The notes beneath the pieces were generated by a model. The model was not told the origin of the DNA and searched no databases. It saw only the letters and a program-made list of their open reading frames with translations. 64,000 nucleotides of DNA, taken from assembly GCF_950295315.1 (NCBI RefSeq), contig NC_080175.1:69811357-69875356 (forward strand). Direction: 5' to 3'. Shown here piece by piece: positions 10,575 through 21,954 of this stretch (positions are counted from its first letter, which is position 1; every line of letters begins with the position of its first letter). The position numbers were made by a program, and so were the translations under genes. The stretch comes from Erinaceus europaeus. Taxonomy: Eukaryota > Chordata > Mammalia > Eulipotyphla > Erinaceidae.

Positions 10575-11750
10575 TAAACATGTTGAAATATACCTTTTCT
10601 ATTATATAACTCTATAAGGTTTGACAAGTATATGCTGTCATGTAACTACCACCATAATAACAGTAATGAAAGTTATCCCTCTCCCAAGTTCCCTGCTCAA
10701 CCCTCAGCTTCTGGAAATCACTGATACACTTTTGTAACTACGACTTATCCTATGCAAATATGTCACATGATAGAATTAGCCCATATGTATCCTTTTGAAC
10801 CCAACTTCTTCTTATTCTTTTTTATTTATAAAAAGGAAACATTGCCAAAACCATAGGATAAGAGGGCCATAACTCCACAAAATTCCCACCACCAGATCTC
10901 CATATCCCCTCCCCTGATAGCTTTCCTATTCTTTATTCCTCTGGGAATATGGACCCAAGGTCATTGTGGGATGCTGAAGGTTCAAGGTCTGGCCTCTGTA
11001 ATTGCTTCCCTGCTGAACATGGGCATTGACTGGTCCATCCAGACTCCCAGCATGCCTCTCTCTTTCCCTAGTAGGGTGGGGCTCTGGGGAAGCGCAGTTC
11101 CAGGATACACTGGTAGGGACCTCTGTCCAGGGAAGTCTGGTCAGCATCATGCTAGCATCTGGAACCTGGTGGCCAAAAAGAGAGTTAACATACAAAGCCA
11201 ACCAAATTATTGAAAAATCATGGACCTAAAGGCTAGAATAGTGCAGATGAAGAGTTGGGGGGGGGGGGAATCCTCCATTTTGTAAATAGCTAGTAGGCAT
11301 ATTTTTGTTATATTTCAAAGTGCCTGTGATTATACTAGGGTTTTTTTGTTTGTTTGTTTGTTTTCCCTGAGCCTGAACTCTAATATTCAGATGGATCCAA
11401 GTTATTATCTGGGGAGACGATGTCATGGCTGGAAAAAGAACAAAAAGATGGATCAGGGAAGAAAGTAGCTCCCAATATGGGAAAGGGGTATAAATATTGT
11501 TGACTGTTTGAACCCAACTTCTTTCATTTAGTATAGTACATTTGAGTTTCACCCAGGATGTTGCATATGGCAGTCACTTTTTCCTTTTCATTTGTATTCT
11601 ACTAAATATACATACCAAGATGTAGTCTCCAGTTATGTGCTCAACATTCTAAATTTGAAAAGTATTTGAGTTATTTCCAGTTTTAGTAACTGTAATTAAA
11701 ACAAGGGTGACTGTTGAATAGACACTGATGTACACATTATTTTTTGATTT
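10575..11750 (-). mobile_element. Old L1 3' region, split by an E-element
   Basis: The left part (10575-10793) has the old L1 pattern 'gtaactaccaccataataac' and 'tcagcttctggaaatcac'. The right part (11524-11750) continues with 'catttagtatagtacattt', 'gagtttcacccaggatgttg' and 'ttttccttttcatttgtatt'. Removing the insert and one TSD copy restores a continuous element. Confidence 0.7.
10794..11523 (-). mobile_element. Long-form E-element with 17-bp TSD
   Basis: TTTGAACCCAACTTCTT is repeated exactly at 10794-10810 and 11507-11523. The insert (10811-11506) has its poly-A side on the left, keeps the conserved 3' block and retains the middle section that short forms lack. It is 5'-truncated. Confidence 0.93.
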
Positions 11751-11784
11751 TATATTTAACTATTTGAAGTTAAGATGCAGGTGC

Positions 11785-11965
11785 ATGACTGGGTGGTGGT
11801 GTATTCAATAGAGCCCACTGTTACCATGCCTAAGGGCCTGGGTTCAAGTACCTGCAGGATGGGTTTGGAGAAGCTTCACGAGCATTGGGCAGGTGGGTGT
11901 TTCTCTTTCTCTTTATTTTTCCTCTCTTTGTCCTTCACCCTCTGTTTAAACTAACAAACAAACAA
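11785..11965 (+). mobile_element. SINE-A-related copy
   Basis: The 'gactgggtggtggtgtattc' head, a B-box-like 'gggttcaagtacc', 'gaagcttcacgagca' and a CT-rich body with a short 'aaca' tail are present. Confidence 0.55.
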
Positions 11966-12680
11966 ACTCAGGGGGACTGTGGTGGGCAGTGATGCACCCA
12001 TAAAAGCGTTATTAGTACTTAGTGCAAGGACACGCATGAGAATCCTACTTTGAGCCCCCTGGTCCCTGCCTGCAAGGGGATTGCTTCACAAGCAGTGAGG
12101 CAGATCTGCAGGTGTCTGTCTCTCTCCCTCTCTATCTTCCCCACCCCTCTCAATTTCTCTCTGTCCTATCCAGTAAAGACAAGGGGGAAAAATCGCCACA
12201 AGGAGCAGTAGATTCATAGTGCTGGCACTGAGTTAAAAAAAAAAAATCCAGATGCCATCAGGATGCTGGCCAGGCTTCCCTGGATTGAAGACCCCACCAA
12301 TATGTCCTGGAGCTCAGCTTCCCCAGAGACCCACCCTACTAGGGAAAGAGAGAGGCAGACTGGGAGTATGGACCGACCAGTCAACGCCCATGTTCAGCGG
12401 GGAAGCAATGACAGAAGCCAGACCTTCTACCTTCTGCAACCCACAATGACCCTGGGTCCATGCTCCCAGAGGGATAGAGAATGGGAAAGCTATCAGGGGA
12501 GGGGGTGGGATATGGAGATTGGGTGGTGGGAATTGTGTGGAGTTGTACCCCTCCTACCTTATGGTTTTGTTAATTAATCCTTTCTTAAATAAAAAAAATT
12601 AAAAAAAAAAACTCACCAGGAGTAATGGTGCTGTGTAGGTACTGAGCCTCAGTGAAAACCCTGGTGGCAAACAAACAAAT
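11966..12680 (+). mobile_element. SINE-A interrupted by an E-element
   Basis: Head and CT-rich body lie at 11966-12232. SINE-A tail sequence ('caccaggagtaatggtgctg' to 'ccctggtggc') reappears at 12613-12672. Part of the tail is present on both sides of the insert, so the join involved more than a simple short TSD. Confidence 0.7.
12240..12612 (+). mobile_element. E-element, 3' portion only
   Basis: This plus-strand copy runs from 'ccagatgccatcaggatgc' through 'ggtggtgggaattgtgtgg' and 'ttatggttttgttaat' to an A-rich end. It shows the 3' terminus most clearly: the last ~60 bp look like an L1 tail. Confidence 0.85.
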
Positions 12681-13200
12681 AACTATTGCTTTTTCTGTTC
12701 TTTCAGTTTCATTATTCTCTCTTTTATTTCTGCTTGTGAATTGACAGTTCCTATTGCTTAACCTTCCAACAACTTTTTCTAGTTTCTGGTGATGCCAACC
12801 AAAGATTGCTCCTATCATTCTGCTTCTCAGATTTCTTCCTTTGAGATATAAGTGCATTACATTATATGATTGTGTAAAACAAGTGTATAGGAAGTCTTGC
12901 TACTGTAGGTCATGGAGATGTAAGCCTAGCTCACCTGTTTTCTATTCTTCATGCCAATGCAAGAGTTCTTATTATATCTCCAATACCCAAGATTTTGTTT
13001 TTTCATCAGTTTATACTATGATGTGAAATGCATCCCAGAGCTACTGTTCTTATATGGTCCTTTTCCCCTGTGTTTCTGTCTAGTGCAGGTGAGTAAGGAT
13101 CATTCTGCTTATTATGCCACTTAAGGAACCAGTCTGGGAGAGTTTTATTTCAACACACACTTCAGTTGTCACTGCCACAGCAGGTAGATAAAAGGTATAT
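12681..13200. other. Unassigned DNA
   Basis: Nothing recognised between the SINE tail and the GAAA microsatellite. Confidence 0.4.
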
Positions 13201-13201
13201 T

Positions 13202-13254
13202 GAAAAAAAAAAAAGGAAGGAAGAAAGACAGACAGAAAGAAAGAAAGAAAGAAA

Positions 13255-13304
<50 letters not shown>

Positions 13305-13306
13305 AA
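13202..13306. repeat. (GAAA)n microsatellite
   Basis: About 100 bp of purine-only sequence, mostly GAAA with a few GGAA and GACA interruptions at the left. Confidence 0.95.
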
Positions 13307-13715
13307 AATAGGTGCATTGTATAGCAACTAAGAGCAGATGGATGTACCTTTAGTTGGAGATAACATCTGCTAATTCTGTATGCATTTCATTGACTGAAGC
13401 AGAATGTCACATACTCATAACTAAAGACACTGAGCACATAGGATCCTACCATGCACTCCAAAAAGCTCTGAAAACATGAAGGACAATAGTAATGACTATA
13501 GTAGTATCTGATTTGTCTCCAAATCTTGAGTCACTTTTTCTGACAACATTTATTGAAGATTACATTCTTGGCCCCAAAATCTTATATGTCACCTTTAATA
13601 GCTACTTAATTATCCTGTGTTTAAACATCTAAATGGATTTGATTCCATTAAAGTTCCTTGTTGCTTCCTGTAATTATACCTTGAATACCACACCTATATG
13701 AAAGCTTTTTTTTTA
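13307..13715. other. Unassigned DNA
   Basis: No repeat family or exon signal recognised. Confidence 0.4.
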
Positions 13716-14115
13716 AAAAAAGTATTTTTATTGGGAGAATTAATAGTTTACAGTAAATACAGTTGTTGATACATGTGTAAAATTTCTCAGTTTTCTCCAA
13801 AACACTCTTACCTCTGGCCTATGTCCTCCTCCACCATCATGCACTATGACCTGAAAGCACTCATGCCCTTGAGTCCCATACTTTGGTGCAATACACCAAA
13901 CCCAGTCCAAGTTCTGCTTTGAGTTTCCCCTTTCTGTTTTTATTCCTCAACTTCTGTCCATGAGTGAGATCATCACACATTTATCCTTCTTTTTCTGGCA
14001 TATCTTACTTAACATGTTTCCTTCAAGCTCCATCCAAGATAATGTGAAGAAGATAACTTCATCATTCTTACTTGCTGAGTATATACAAGATCTTTTGATA
14101 GTGGTCCTGAGGCAG
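13716..14115 (-). mobile_element. L1 3' end (second L1 type)
   Basis: From the poly-T edge it reads 'tttacagtaaatacagttg', 'cctcctccaccatcatgca', 'ctttggtgcaatacacc', 'tgtccatgagtgagatcat' and 'catgtttccttcaagctcc', an L1 3' UTR leading back into the ORF2 end. It is 5'-truncated at about 14115. Confidence 0.8.
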
Positions 14116-14840
14116 TTTAGCTGGACAGGCGGGGGACATAGAAGTATGTGATAAGATCATTTGGGAGCCTGTGAGGAATTCCTGAAAGCTGTGACCTCTG
14201 TCATGTAGGCAAAATGTTGTTCACCTTTACTTGTGGGGTTCAAGGAGTCTCAAGAACTAAAAGCAAGCTGCCTGTGCAGAACTGTGAACTCAGAAAATCA
14301 CAGACACTAGGAGAGTAGAGGCTAAGGAAACCGTAAAAGTAAGGAAGCCTCTAGTTGTGGAGCATATCTCCTCTTCAGAAACTGTTCATCCTCCACATTT
14401 GGGAAGAGGGACACCCTATCTTCTAATAAACTTCCTCATATTCCATTTCTAGTAAATATTCTTTTCAGCTGCCAAAGGTGTACTCGGTGATCTCCCAGTG
14501 CTGTGGCTCACCCTGAAAGATGGCTCCCGCTCTGTGTGCTTTCTACCTCTCCCTTTCAAAGAGTTTCTTGTTTCATATGTTGGTGTACAGTGTGAATTCC
14601 TCCTGGAATAAAGCAAGAACTCACAGGTCAGCCAGTCACAGGAAGAAAGGAACTTTCTCACTGTTCTCTTTACAAAAATTTAATGGACTGTTATTGCTTA
14701 TACTTGATGGGACTCATTTTATCAATCCCAAATACATACATGACACATGAATACATGTAATCCAGTAGTTAATACATCTAATTAAAGTCTGAAAGTCCCT
14801 CTCTAATTCCCCTTTCCATGCTTATTCTACTATTAAGAAG
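14116..14840. other. Unassigned DNA with one LTR-like polyadenylation motif
   Basis: 'ctaataaacttcctc' near 14423 looks like the polyadenylation region of an LTR. I see no TATA-like motif or TG...CA ends at a suitable distance, so I do not call an LTR. Confidence 0.3.
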
Positions 14841-14844
14841 AAGC

Positions 14845-15005
14845 TTTTGGTGGCCAGAGAGATGGCTCATGGGTGGTGTGTATGACATGTTTTCAGAGAT
14901 CTCCAGTGTGATCCCTGACACTATACATACCAAAGTGATGTTCTGGTTCACTTTTCATAATAATCTCTCTTTCTTGCTAAATACATTAACTGATTTTGTT
15001 TTTAA
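14845..15005 (+). mobile_element. Probable SINE-C fragment
   Basis: The 'ggccagagagatggctcat' start resembles a tRNA-like head with box A. The remainder is poorly preserved. Confidence 0.35.
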
Positions 15006-15109
15006 CTGCAACCAGAGTACTGCTGGGTTTAAGGGCCAGCATGATGAATGCACCATTCCTAGCAGCAAGTTTTTACACTTTTTTCTCTTTCTGTTTAATG
15101 TCACATGAT

Positions 15110-15330
15110 AGAGAGAAATTGATGGCACACGTGGTTGAGCACACATGTCATAGTGTGCAAGGACCAGGGTTCAAGCCCTGAGTTGCCAAGTGAAGGGAGA
15201 AGGCTTCATAAGTGGTGAAGCAGGGTTGCAGGTGTCTCTCTGTCTCTATCCCTCTTTATTATTCCTTTCCCTCTCAATTTCTGTCTCTATCTAATAAATA
15301 AACAAAAAATAAAAAAAGTTTTGAAAGAAA
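15110..15330 (+). mobile_element. SINE-A copy
   Basis: 'gatggcacacgtggttgag', a B-box-like 'gggttcaagccc', 'gtggtgaagcagggttgcagg', a CT-rich body and an A-rich tail are present. Confidence 0.75.
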
Positions 15331-15339
15331 GTTATTGAT

Positions 15340-16345
15340 CCCTACCTGTGTGTGGGGGGGGGTCGCTTCATAAGCAGTGAAGCAAGTCTGTAGGTGTCTA
15401 CCTTTCTCTCCCCTGTCTTCCCTTCCTCTCTTGATTTCTCTCTGTCCTATCCAACAATAGCAGCAGTAATGGCAATGACAATAACAATGACAACATCAGA
15501 TCACATCAAATCAATGGGGTTTACAGTAATAATTATACTCCTTTCCCATATTAGGGAGCTACTCTCTTCCCTGATCCAGCTTTCTGGTCCTTTTCCCAGC
15601 CATGACATCATTTCCCCAGACAATAATTAGGATCCACCTGCATATCAGATTTCAGGCTCAGGCAAAAACAAACAAGCAAGCAAACAAACAACAACAACAA
15701 AAATACTAGTATAGCTACAGGTCCTTTGAAATATAACTAAAATATGCCTACTAGCTATATACAAAATGGAGGACCCCTCAACACTTCATCTGCACTATTC
15801 TAGCCTTTAGGTCCATGATTGTTCAACAATTTGTTTGGCTTTTTATATTAACTCTCTTTTCAGCCACCAGGTTCTAGATGCTAGCAGGATGTGACCAGAC
15901 TTCCCTGGACAGACAACCCACCAATGTTACTTGGAGCTCTGCTTCTCCACAGCCCTTTCCCACGAGGGAAAGAGAGAGATAGGCTGGGAGTATGGATCAA
16001 CCTGTCAATGCCCATATTCAGCGGGGAGGCAATTACAGAAGCTAGACCTTCAACCTTCCACATCCCATAGTGATCTTGGGTCCATACTCACAAGGGTTAA
16101 AGAATAGGAAAGCTATCACTGAAGGGGATGATATACGGAGGTCTGGTGGTGGGAATTGTATGAAGCTGTGCCCCTCTTATCCTATGGTTTTGTCAATGTT
16201 TCCTTTTTATAAATAAAAATTAAATAATAATAATAATAATAATAACAATGACAACATGGGCAACATTAATGGAAAGGTGGCTCCAGGAGCAGTAGATTCA
16301 TAGTGTAGGCACTGAGCCCCAGAAATAACCCTGGAGGCAAAAAAA
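15340..16345 (+). mobile_element. SINE-A split by an E-element
   Basis: The 5'-truncated SINE runs 15340-15496 ('gcttcataagcagtgaagc', CT body, 'ctgtcctatccaac') and resumes at 16241 with its tail ('ctccaggagcagtagattc', 'ataaccctggaggc'). The nesting makes the SINE older than the E copy. Confidence 0.88.
15480..16257 (+). mobile_element. Long-form E-element with 17-bp TSD
   Basis: AATAACAATGACAACAT is repeated exactly at 15480-15496 and 16241-16257. The insert (15497-16240) is 5'-truncated, retains the middle section of the long form and ends 'ttataaataaaaatt' plus AAT units. Confidence 0.95.
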
Positions 16346-16860
16346 AGGGGGCTGGGGATTGAAAGAGGCAGAGTGGTGTGGGGGTGTTGTTAAAATTCGG
16401 AGGCTCCAGCTGGCCGGGCTAGCTTCACGGGCGGGTAACAGAGACGACCAGAGACATACGGCTGGGCAGGGAAGCTGTATTTCTTTATTCAGGAACAACG
16501 ATTCATAAACTAACCCAAACTAATCGCCAAACAGAACTCTGCTGCCTCTTTCCCCCACAGCGGCACCAAGCACTCTCTAACTCTGGAACCCTGTCTGGGT
16601 TCCTTGGGGCGGGGACAAGCGGCCCGCGAAACTAGCAGGACTGAACCAATTTTCTTGGCAGGGGGAGAGCTAGAACAAACCAATGTAAAGCATACAACAT
16701 GGGGGAGGGAGAAAGGGAGACAGATACCTACAGCAATGCTTCACAACTAGTGAAGTTCCCCCTCCCCTCCATAGGGCAGGACCCAGTATTTGAGCCTGGA
16801 TCTTTGTATGGTAACTTGCACCTTCAACTGATGCACCACCTCCTGGTGCCCTTATTTCAT
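16346..16860 (-). mobile_element. SINE-A-related copy split by a solo LTR
   Basis: The purine-rich body begins before the LTR and continues after it ('gggagggagaaagggagac', 'acctacagcaatgcttcac'). The head is at the right ('atgcaccacctcctggtgcc'). Confidence 0.65.
16379..16705 (-). mobile_element. Solo LTR with 6-bp TSD
   Basis: The 315-bp LTR (16385-16699, minus strand) starts TGTTGTATGC and ends TTTTAACAACA, so it has TG...CA ends. The minus strand carries AATAAAG (16483-16490 region) about 100 bp before the 3' end. TGGGGG flanks both sides (16379-16384, 16700-16705). A 6-bp duplication and TGTTG/CAACA ends fit a class II (ERVK-like) retrovirus. No internal viral sequence remains. Confidence 0.88.
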
Positions 16861-16867
16861 TTTTGAA

Positions 16868-16975
16868 AGGTATATTCATTTATGAGAGAGATCACTCTGT
16901 GACTGAAGTCAGGACCTCATGCCTGAGAATTCAATGCTTTATTCATTGTACTACTTCCTGGGCCATACATGAATT
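16868..16975 (-). mobile_element. SINE-D copy
   Basis: 'gagagagatcactctg', 'caggacctcatgcctgag', 'caatgctttattcattgtac' and 'acttcctgggcca' give the SINE-D order on the minus strand. Confidence 0.6.
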
Positions 16976-17039
16976 CATATTTTAATGAGGTAACTTTTCA
17001 TCTCTATTCTATTAGTACTTTTTCACAATAGACATGCAT

Positions 17040-17232
17040 TTTTATATGTATTTATTTATTCCTTTTTGTTGCCCTTATTGTTTTATTGTTGTAGTTACTA
17101 TTGTCGTTTTTATTGTATAGGACAGAGAGAAATGGAGAGAGGAGGGGAAGACAGAGAAGGGGAGAGAAAGACAGACACCTGCAGACCTGCTTCACCGCCT
17201 GTGAAGCAACTCCCCTGCAGGTAGGGAGCCAA
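17040..17232 (-). mobile_element. SINE-A, 5'-truncated
   Basis: The tail and body are well conserved ('gacagagagaaatggagag', 'cctgcagacctgcttcacc'), but the copy stops at 'ggtagggagcc', before the tRNA-like head. Confidence 0.85.
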
Positions 17233-17449
17233 GACATGCATTTTTACAGATATATAATATGTTGGTTTACAAGATAAATATTATTTAACATAAATAAGAT
17301 AATATATATTGTTCTGTACTTTTCCAAATTTAATTTTATTGTAGATAGGGAATATGATTTCAAAACTTTCAAATATATTAACATTTGCTTTATGGTTCAA
17401 CTTTTAACTTAGTGCATGTTCCATATACTCTTGAAAGAAAGGAATATAT

Positions 17450-17453
17450 GTGT

Positions 17454-17499
<46 letters not shown>
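17450..17499. repeat. (TG)n microsatellite
   Basis: About 50 bp of nearly perfect TG repeat. Confidence 0.95.
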
Positions 17500-17501
<2 letters not shown>

Positions 17502-17704
17502 TCAATTACTGGAAACAATGATTTGTAAATTTCGTTTACATTATGTTGTTTCACAATTTTGTTCAAATTTTCTATGGTTATCTGTAGTGATATTTGTATA
17601 CTTATTGTAACAAATTCTAAGAGAAGTATTAAAAATCTAACTTTGAAACTTATCTATCTCTTCCTTTAATTCTGTCCATTATTCTACATGCATCTTTAGA
17701 GATG

Positions 17705-17816
17705 AAGTGGGACCAGCAAAATAGCTCATTTGGCTAGTGCACTGCTTTGCCACATGTACAACCCAGGTTCAAGCCCCTTCCTTATCATTGAAGGAAGCTT
17801 CCCTATTGTAGTCTTT

Positions 17817-17852
<36 letters not shown>

Positions 17853-17885
17853 TTCTGTGGCTCTATATAAAAATAGAGATATTAT
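17705..17885 (+). mobile_element. SINE-C copy with (CT)n
   Basis: This is the clearest plus-strand SINE-C: 'gaccagcaaaatagctcat' head, 'aggttcaagcccc' box B and a body containing an uninterrupted CT run at about 17819-17850. Confidence 0.7.
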
Positions 17886-17974
17886 GAAGCATGTTCACTT
17901 TAGGATGGCTATGTTTTTTTAAGTGAATTTACCCTACATCACACAGATTATAAAATGAACCTCTTTTTAAAAAG

Positions 17975-18160
17975 GTTTTTTTACACTTTATTTATTTCAT
18001 TTGTTATGACAGAGAGAAACTGAGAGGGAAACAGGAGAGAAAGGGGGAGAGAGACACCTGAAGCACTGCTTCAGCACGTGTGAAGCTTCCCCCGAAGGTG
18101 TGGACCAGGGGCTTGAACCTTTGTCCTTGACAATATGTGTGTTTCTGCCTGTCCCCTAAA
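17975..18160 (-). mobile_element. SINE-A copy
   Basis: 'gacagagagaaactgagag', 'cacctgaagcactgcttcagc', 'ggggcttgaacctttgtcc', and a truncated head. Confidence 0.7.
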
Positions 18161-18191
18161 ACACCCTCTTTTATATTCATTGTCTGACACT

Positions 18192-18271
18192 GATATAGCA
18201 AACCAGTTCTTATATGCTTAGTGTTCTTATATGCTTAGTGATATAGCAAACCAGTTCTTACATGCTTAGTG
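18192..18271. repeat. Short local duplication
   Basis: 'gatatagcaaaccagttct...gcttagtg' occurs at 18192-18223 and 18241-18271 with one substitution, and a partial copy (18224-18240) lies between. It looks like replication slippage. Confidence 0.85.
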
Positions 18272-18534
18272 TTTGCATGGTGTAGGGGATATAAAAAACA
18301 AGTTTCTGTAAGAGGCTTACAACATCCTCTCTATAAATCACAATCTTTTCAAATTAATATTATGTTGTTTCAAATATTATTAATAGTAATAATGGTAAAA
18401 TTCAATTTGTTTTACTCCTATCCTTTGAAGTGTTGCATCATGTATTTACTTCTATATGTGTTATAAATCTCAAAATATATTATTTTTACTTTTCTGTAAT
18501 ATCTGACTACAGAAACTTAAAAAATATATTTTTT

Positions 18535-18705
18535 ATTTCTTTTTTAAATTTTTGTTTGTTGTTGAACTGAGACAGAGAGAAACTGAGGGAGGATGGAGAG
18601 AGAGTAGAAGAGAGACAGAGACAGCTGCAGCTCTGCTTCACCATTCAGGACTTGAACTTGAGTCCTTACACATTATAGTGTGTGCACCACCTGGTCCCCA
18701 AGATA
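18535..18705 (-). mobile_element. Diverged SINE-A
   Basis: 'gagacagagagaaactgagg', 'cagctgcagctctgcttcacc' and 'tgtgcaccacctggtcccc' keep the family order. The 5' half of the family is partly deleted. Confidence 0.65.
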
Positions 18706-20160
18706 ATATTTTATATATACCTATGCATATGTTTTTGGTATTCTTTATTCCTACTATACATCTGAATTTTTCAACTGATAATTTCCACAGCCTGAAGTCA
18801 TGCCTCCAGCATATCTTATACTATGCCAAATGCTGCTGGTAAGAAGTTCTCTCAGTTTCTATTTCTCTGAAAATGTATTCTTTTTCTTTCATTTATAAAT
18901 CATTATTTTTTGCTGGATCCAAAGTCTAGGGTGAGGCTTCTACTTATAGCCATGAGGGAATAAGATAGTCTAGAATTACTCCTTGCTATCAGCTCAGAAA
19001 TGAACAAATTATAGAAAACAACAATGTTCAGATCATGGTAAACAGGTAGCACAGGACTGTGATTCTCAAGAAAATGAAAAAAAATCAAGTAAGTCATTTA
19101 CCTTGGCTCTCTGGCTACAAGTCATTGTCAGGTTTTCGCATAGGGAAGCCAAATCCCAAAGGAGTTCAATAATCTCTCTGAATCAACAAGGTAGAAGTTA
19201 CAGGGCAATGCAGCTAAACTTTTTAGAAGTTTGAATAAGGAGCTACAAAGAGAAGAGAGTGTGGTCAGACTTTAAGAGACATCCCTACCACCACCCCCAC
19301 CACTCCCATAATTAGACTCTTTTCATTTCCTGTCTAATTTAGGTTACCTTTAAACAATCTGCTTTTTAATGACACCATATTGTAGAAGTTTTCTGACCTC
19401 GGACTTCCTGATACTTGTTATGAGAAATCCTGATTGTTACCTTTGTATCTATGTTCACAAAATGTATGTTTTACTTGTTATTTGTCCACAAGGTACATTC
19501 TTTTGACTAATATTCCATGAGGCCTATATTTCAGGCGCTGTCCCATTATCATAAAATCCTGCTCTAAGGCGAAGTCTGGATACTTCAGACATCTCTGCCC
19601 ACAGAGTAGTAGAGGTTTGGACTGCACAGTGATCACCCATAAATCTGAATGGCTGGTTACTACCCTAAGAGTCTGGAGATTTCACCTGGGCACCTGGAAC
19701 AGATTCAAAAGAATGTACCTGACATTTGGATACTGACAGTTTTAACCACCCTAACCATAATGTTTTCTCCGTTAAAACTGTATTCTGATCTTTGTCTGTA
19801 TAATGTTTTGCCTGAACAATGTTATGTAATACATTAAGTTTTACAAATAAATACCCATGGATGCTTGGGATGAGGGACACACATTTGACACTGTCCTAGT
19901 TAGGGATGTCATATGTGTGTGTTCCCACATGACCTCTCCTCATTAATTGGATGGCACTGGCTGTTACTTTCTCTCCACCATGGGATGCATCTAATCTCAG
20001 GGCCTTAGAAATTGACTAAAGTTCTCTCCACCTGCACCTTCCCCATAGCACCCCAGCCAATTATTTATAATTGTCGACAGAATGACTAGTCTGAAACTCC
20101 TGGCTAATAGAAAACAGCACTTAACTAAAATTATTTTTTGTCACTGGGATCTTACCACTT
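18706..20160. other. Long repeat-poor stretch
   Basis: About 1.45 kb without a repeat I recognise and without a convincing exon. The motif 'acaaataaatacccatgg' near 19843 is polyadenylation-like, but I see nothing LTR-like around it. Confidence 0.4.
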
Positions 20161-20164
20161 TGAG

Positions 20165-20335
20165 CTTACTACTCTGAGACAGAGACAGAGACAGGGAGAC
20201 ATGGGGAAAGGGAGAGAAGTATCACAGCACTGTGGCTTCCGTCAGTATTGTGGGTGCTGGGTTCAAACTTGGTACCTGTGTATGACAAAGCAGGCATACA
20301 ATACAGGTGAGCTATTTTGCTGGCCCTTGGTATGA
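20165..20335 (-). mobile_element. SINE-C copy
   Basis: 'gagacagagacagagacagg', 'cagcactgtggcttccgtc', 'tgggtgctgggttcaaac' and the terminal 'gagctattttgctggccc' define the minus-strand family layout. Confidence 0.75.
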
Positions 20336-20477
20336 TGTCTTTAATCAACAAAATGTCTCTAGTATCAATGTTATAGATATTCTGTATAATGTTCCATAAA
20401 GTAAAGCATGATTTATTTAATTAATTCTTAATAAAATGCAAGGAAGTCACCTGTAGGATTTTACTGTTAGAAATAAT

Positions 20478-20600
20478 GTTAAGGGCTCCTGAAATAGCTC
20501 ATTTGGATAGTGAGTTGCTTTTCAATGTGCACCACCCAGGCTCAATCCAAGAAAACCCTCTCTCACATTGAACTAAAAAATAACTTTAATATAAACTTAA
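20478..20600 (+). mobile_element. SINE-C fragment
   Basis: The 'ggctcctgaaatagctcat' head and 'cacccaggctcaatcc' are present; the CT body is nearly lost. Confidence 0.5.
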
Positions 20601-20930
20601 GAAATTCTACTTTTAAGTACCATTGGAATCTTTTCTAAAATATTTTACTTATGTGAATGTATTTATATTTATTTTAATTTTCTTTTATATTTTAGCCACT
20701 ACACTTTTTGTTTGTAATGGTTGGCTCTACTTTGGAATACTGGTTTGTAATTCTATCATATAAGAAACATTAATGATGAAAATTTTGAAGAACACAAAAC
20801 ATTAGTACATAATACAGTATTGTGATCATTAAAGGTTTAATTTCTGCCTATTGTAATATTCTTGCTCTTTTTTCTATAATTTGTCTCCTCCTTCCTTCTC
20901 CTTTAGTAACTGCCATTTTGTTCTTATAAA
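20601..20930. other. AT-rich unassigned DNA
   Basis: No feature recognised. Confidence 0.4.
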
Positions 20931-20934
20931 CAGA

Positions 20935-21640
20935 AGCTTATTTTTTTGTTTTGTTTATCTATTTGTTTTGATTTTGCTTATCTCCTGAATCTGAGTGAAG
21001 CCATCTGGTGTCTTTCTTTCTCCTTAAGACTTGCTTTGCTTACCCTCAAACACTCTAGGTCCTCCTTATTGTTCCAAATGGCAAGATTTCATATCTCTTT
21101 TATGGTTAATTAGTATTCCATTATGTATGCATTTCACAGCTTCCTTATATAATTATCAGTTGATGACACTGAAGGTTGCTTCCACATCTTGGTTATTGTG
21201 AATAACGTTACACTGAGCATAGGGGTGTATATATCTTTTTGAGTAGTGCTTTCATATTTGAGTAAATACTCAGAAGTGAAATAGCTGGACCATATGATAT
21301 ATTTTATTTTATTTTTTTAAGGAATCTCTATACTGTTGAACAAATTGATTGTAGAAGTTCTTAACAATAATGTGCATAGGTTCTTTTCCTTTTACATCTA
21401 TTATTTCTTCCTTTTTTGATAATAGGTGTCCTCAGAAATGTGAGGTGATATTTAATTGTGATTTTTATTTCATTTGTCTGGTAATTAGTGATGACACCTA
21501 GTTTTTATGTGTCTGTTGGTCATCTTTATGGCATATTGGAAGAAGTATCTATTGATATCATTTGTCCAAAATATTTCTAATAATAAAGTATTTATTTTAT
21601 TTTTTCTTGGATATTGTGTTCCAATCACTTTTTATATGCA
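20935..21640 (-). mobile_element. Old L1 ORF2 3' fragment
   Basis: The plus strand reads the reverse of the L1 ORF2 end: 'ggcaagatttcatatctc', 'tagtattccattatgtatg', 'gttgcttccacatcttgg', 'gtgaataacgttacactgag', 'tgtgtctgttggtcatc'. It is an old, diverged L1 with many disruptions. Confidence 0.8.
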
Positions 21641-21950
21641 ATGGCTTTGGATTTAAACAAATGAATCATGTGGTATATTAAAACATTGTAAGATAGCTCT
21701 CCACTTTAATAATATATGAAATGTATTTCCTCTCTTGTTTAATACTCAGGCTATTTTCAGATTTTACTATTTCAAATAGCAGTGCAGTGATTTTGCCCAT
21801 TTTCCATTTAATTATTTCACAGTAATGGAATTACCAGGTCAAAGTTTTATTGAGACATGCTAAGTAAATATTACTAAATCACTTTCTAAAATGTTTTAAA
21901 AATTTATGTTCACATTATTAAAGTGTCTGTTTCACTATAATCCCACTCTA
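21641..21950. other. AT-rich unassigned DNA
   Basis: It may be further old L1 sequence, but I cannot place it. Confidence 0.3.
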
Positions 21951-21954
21951 CAAT

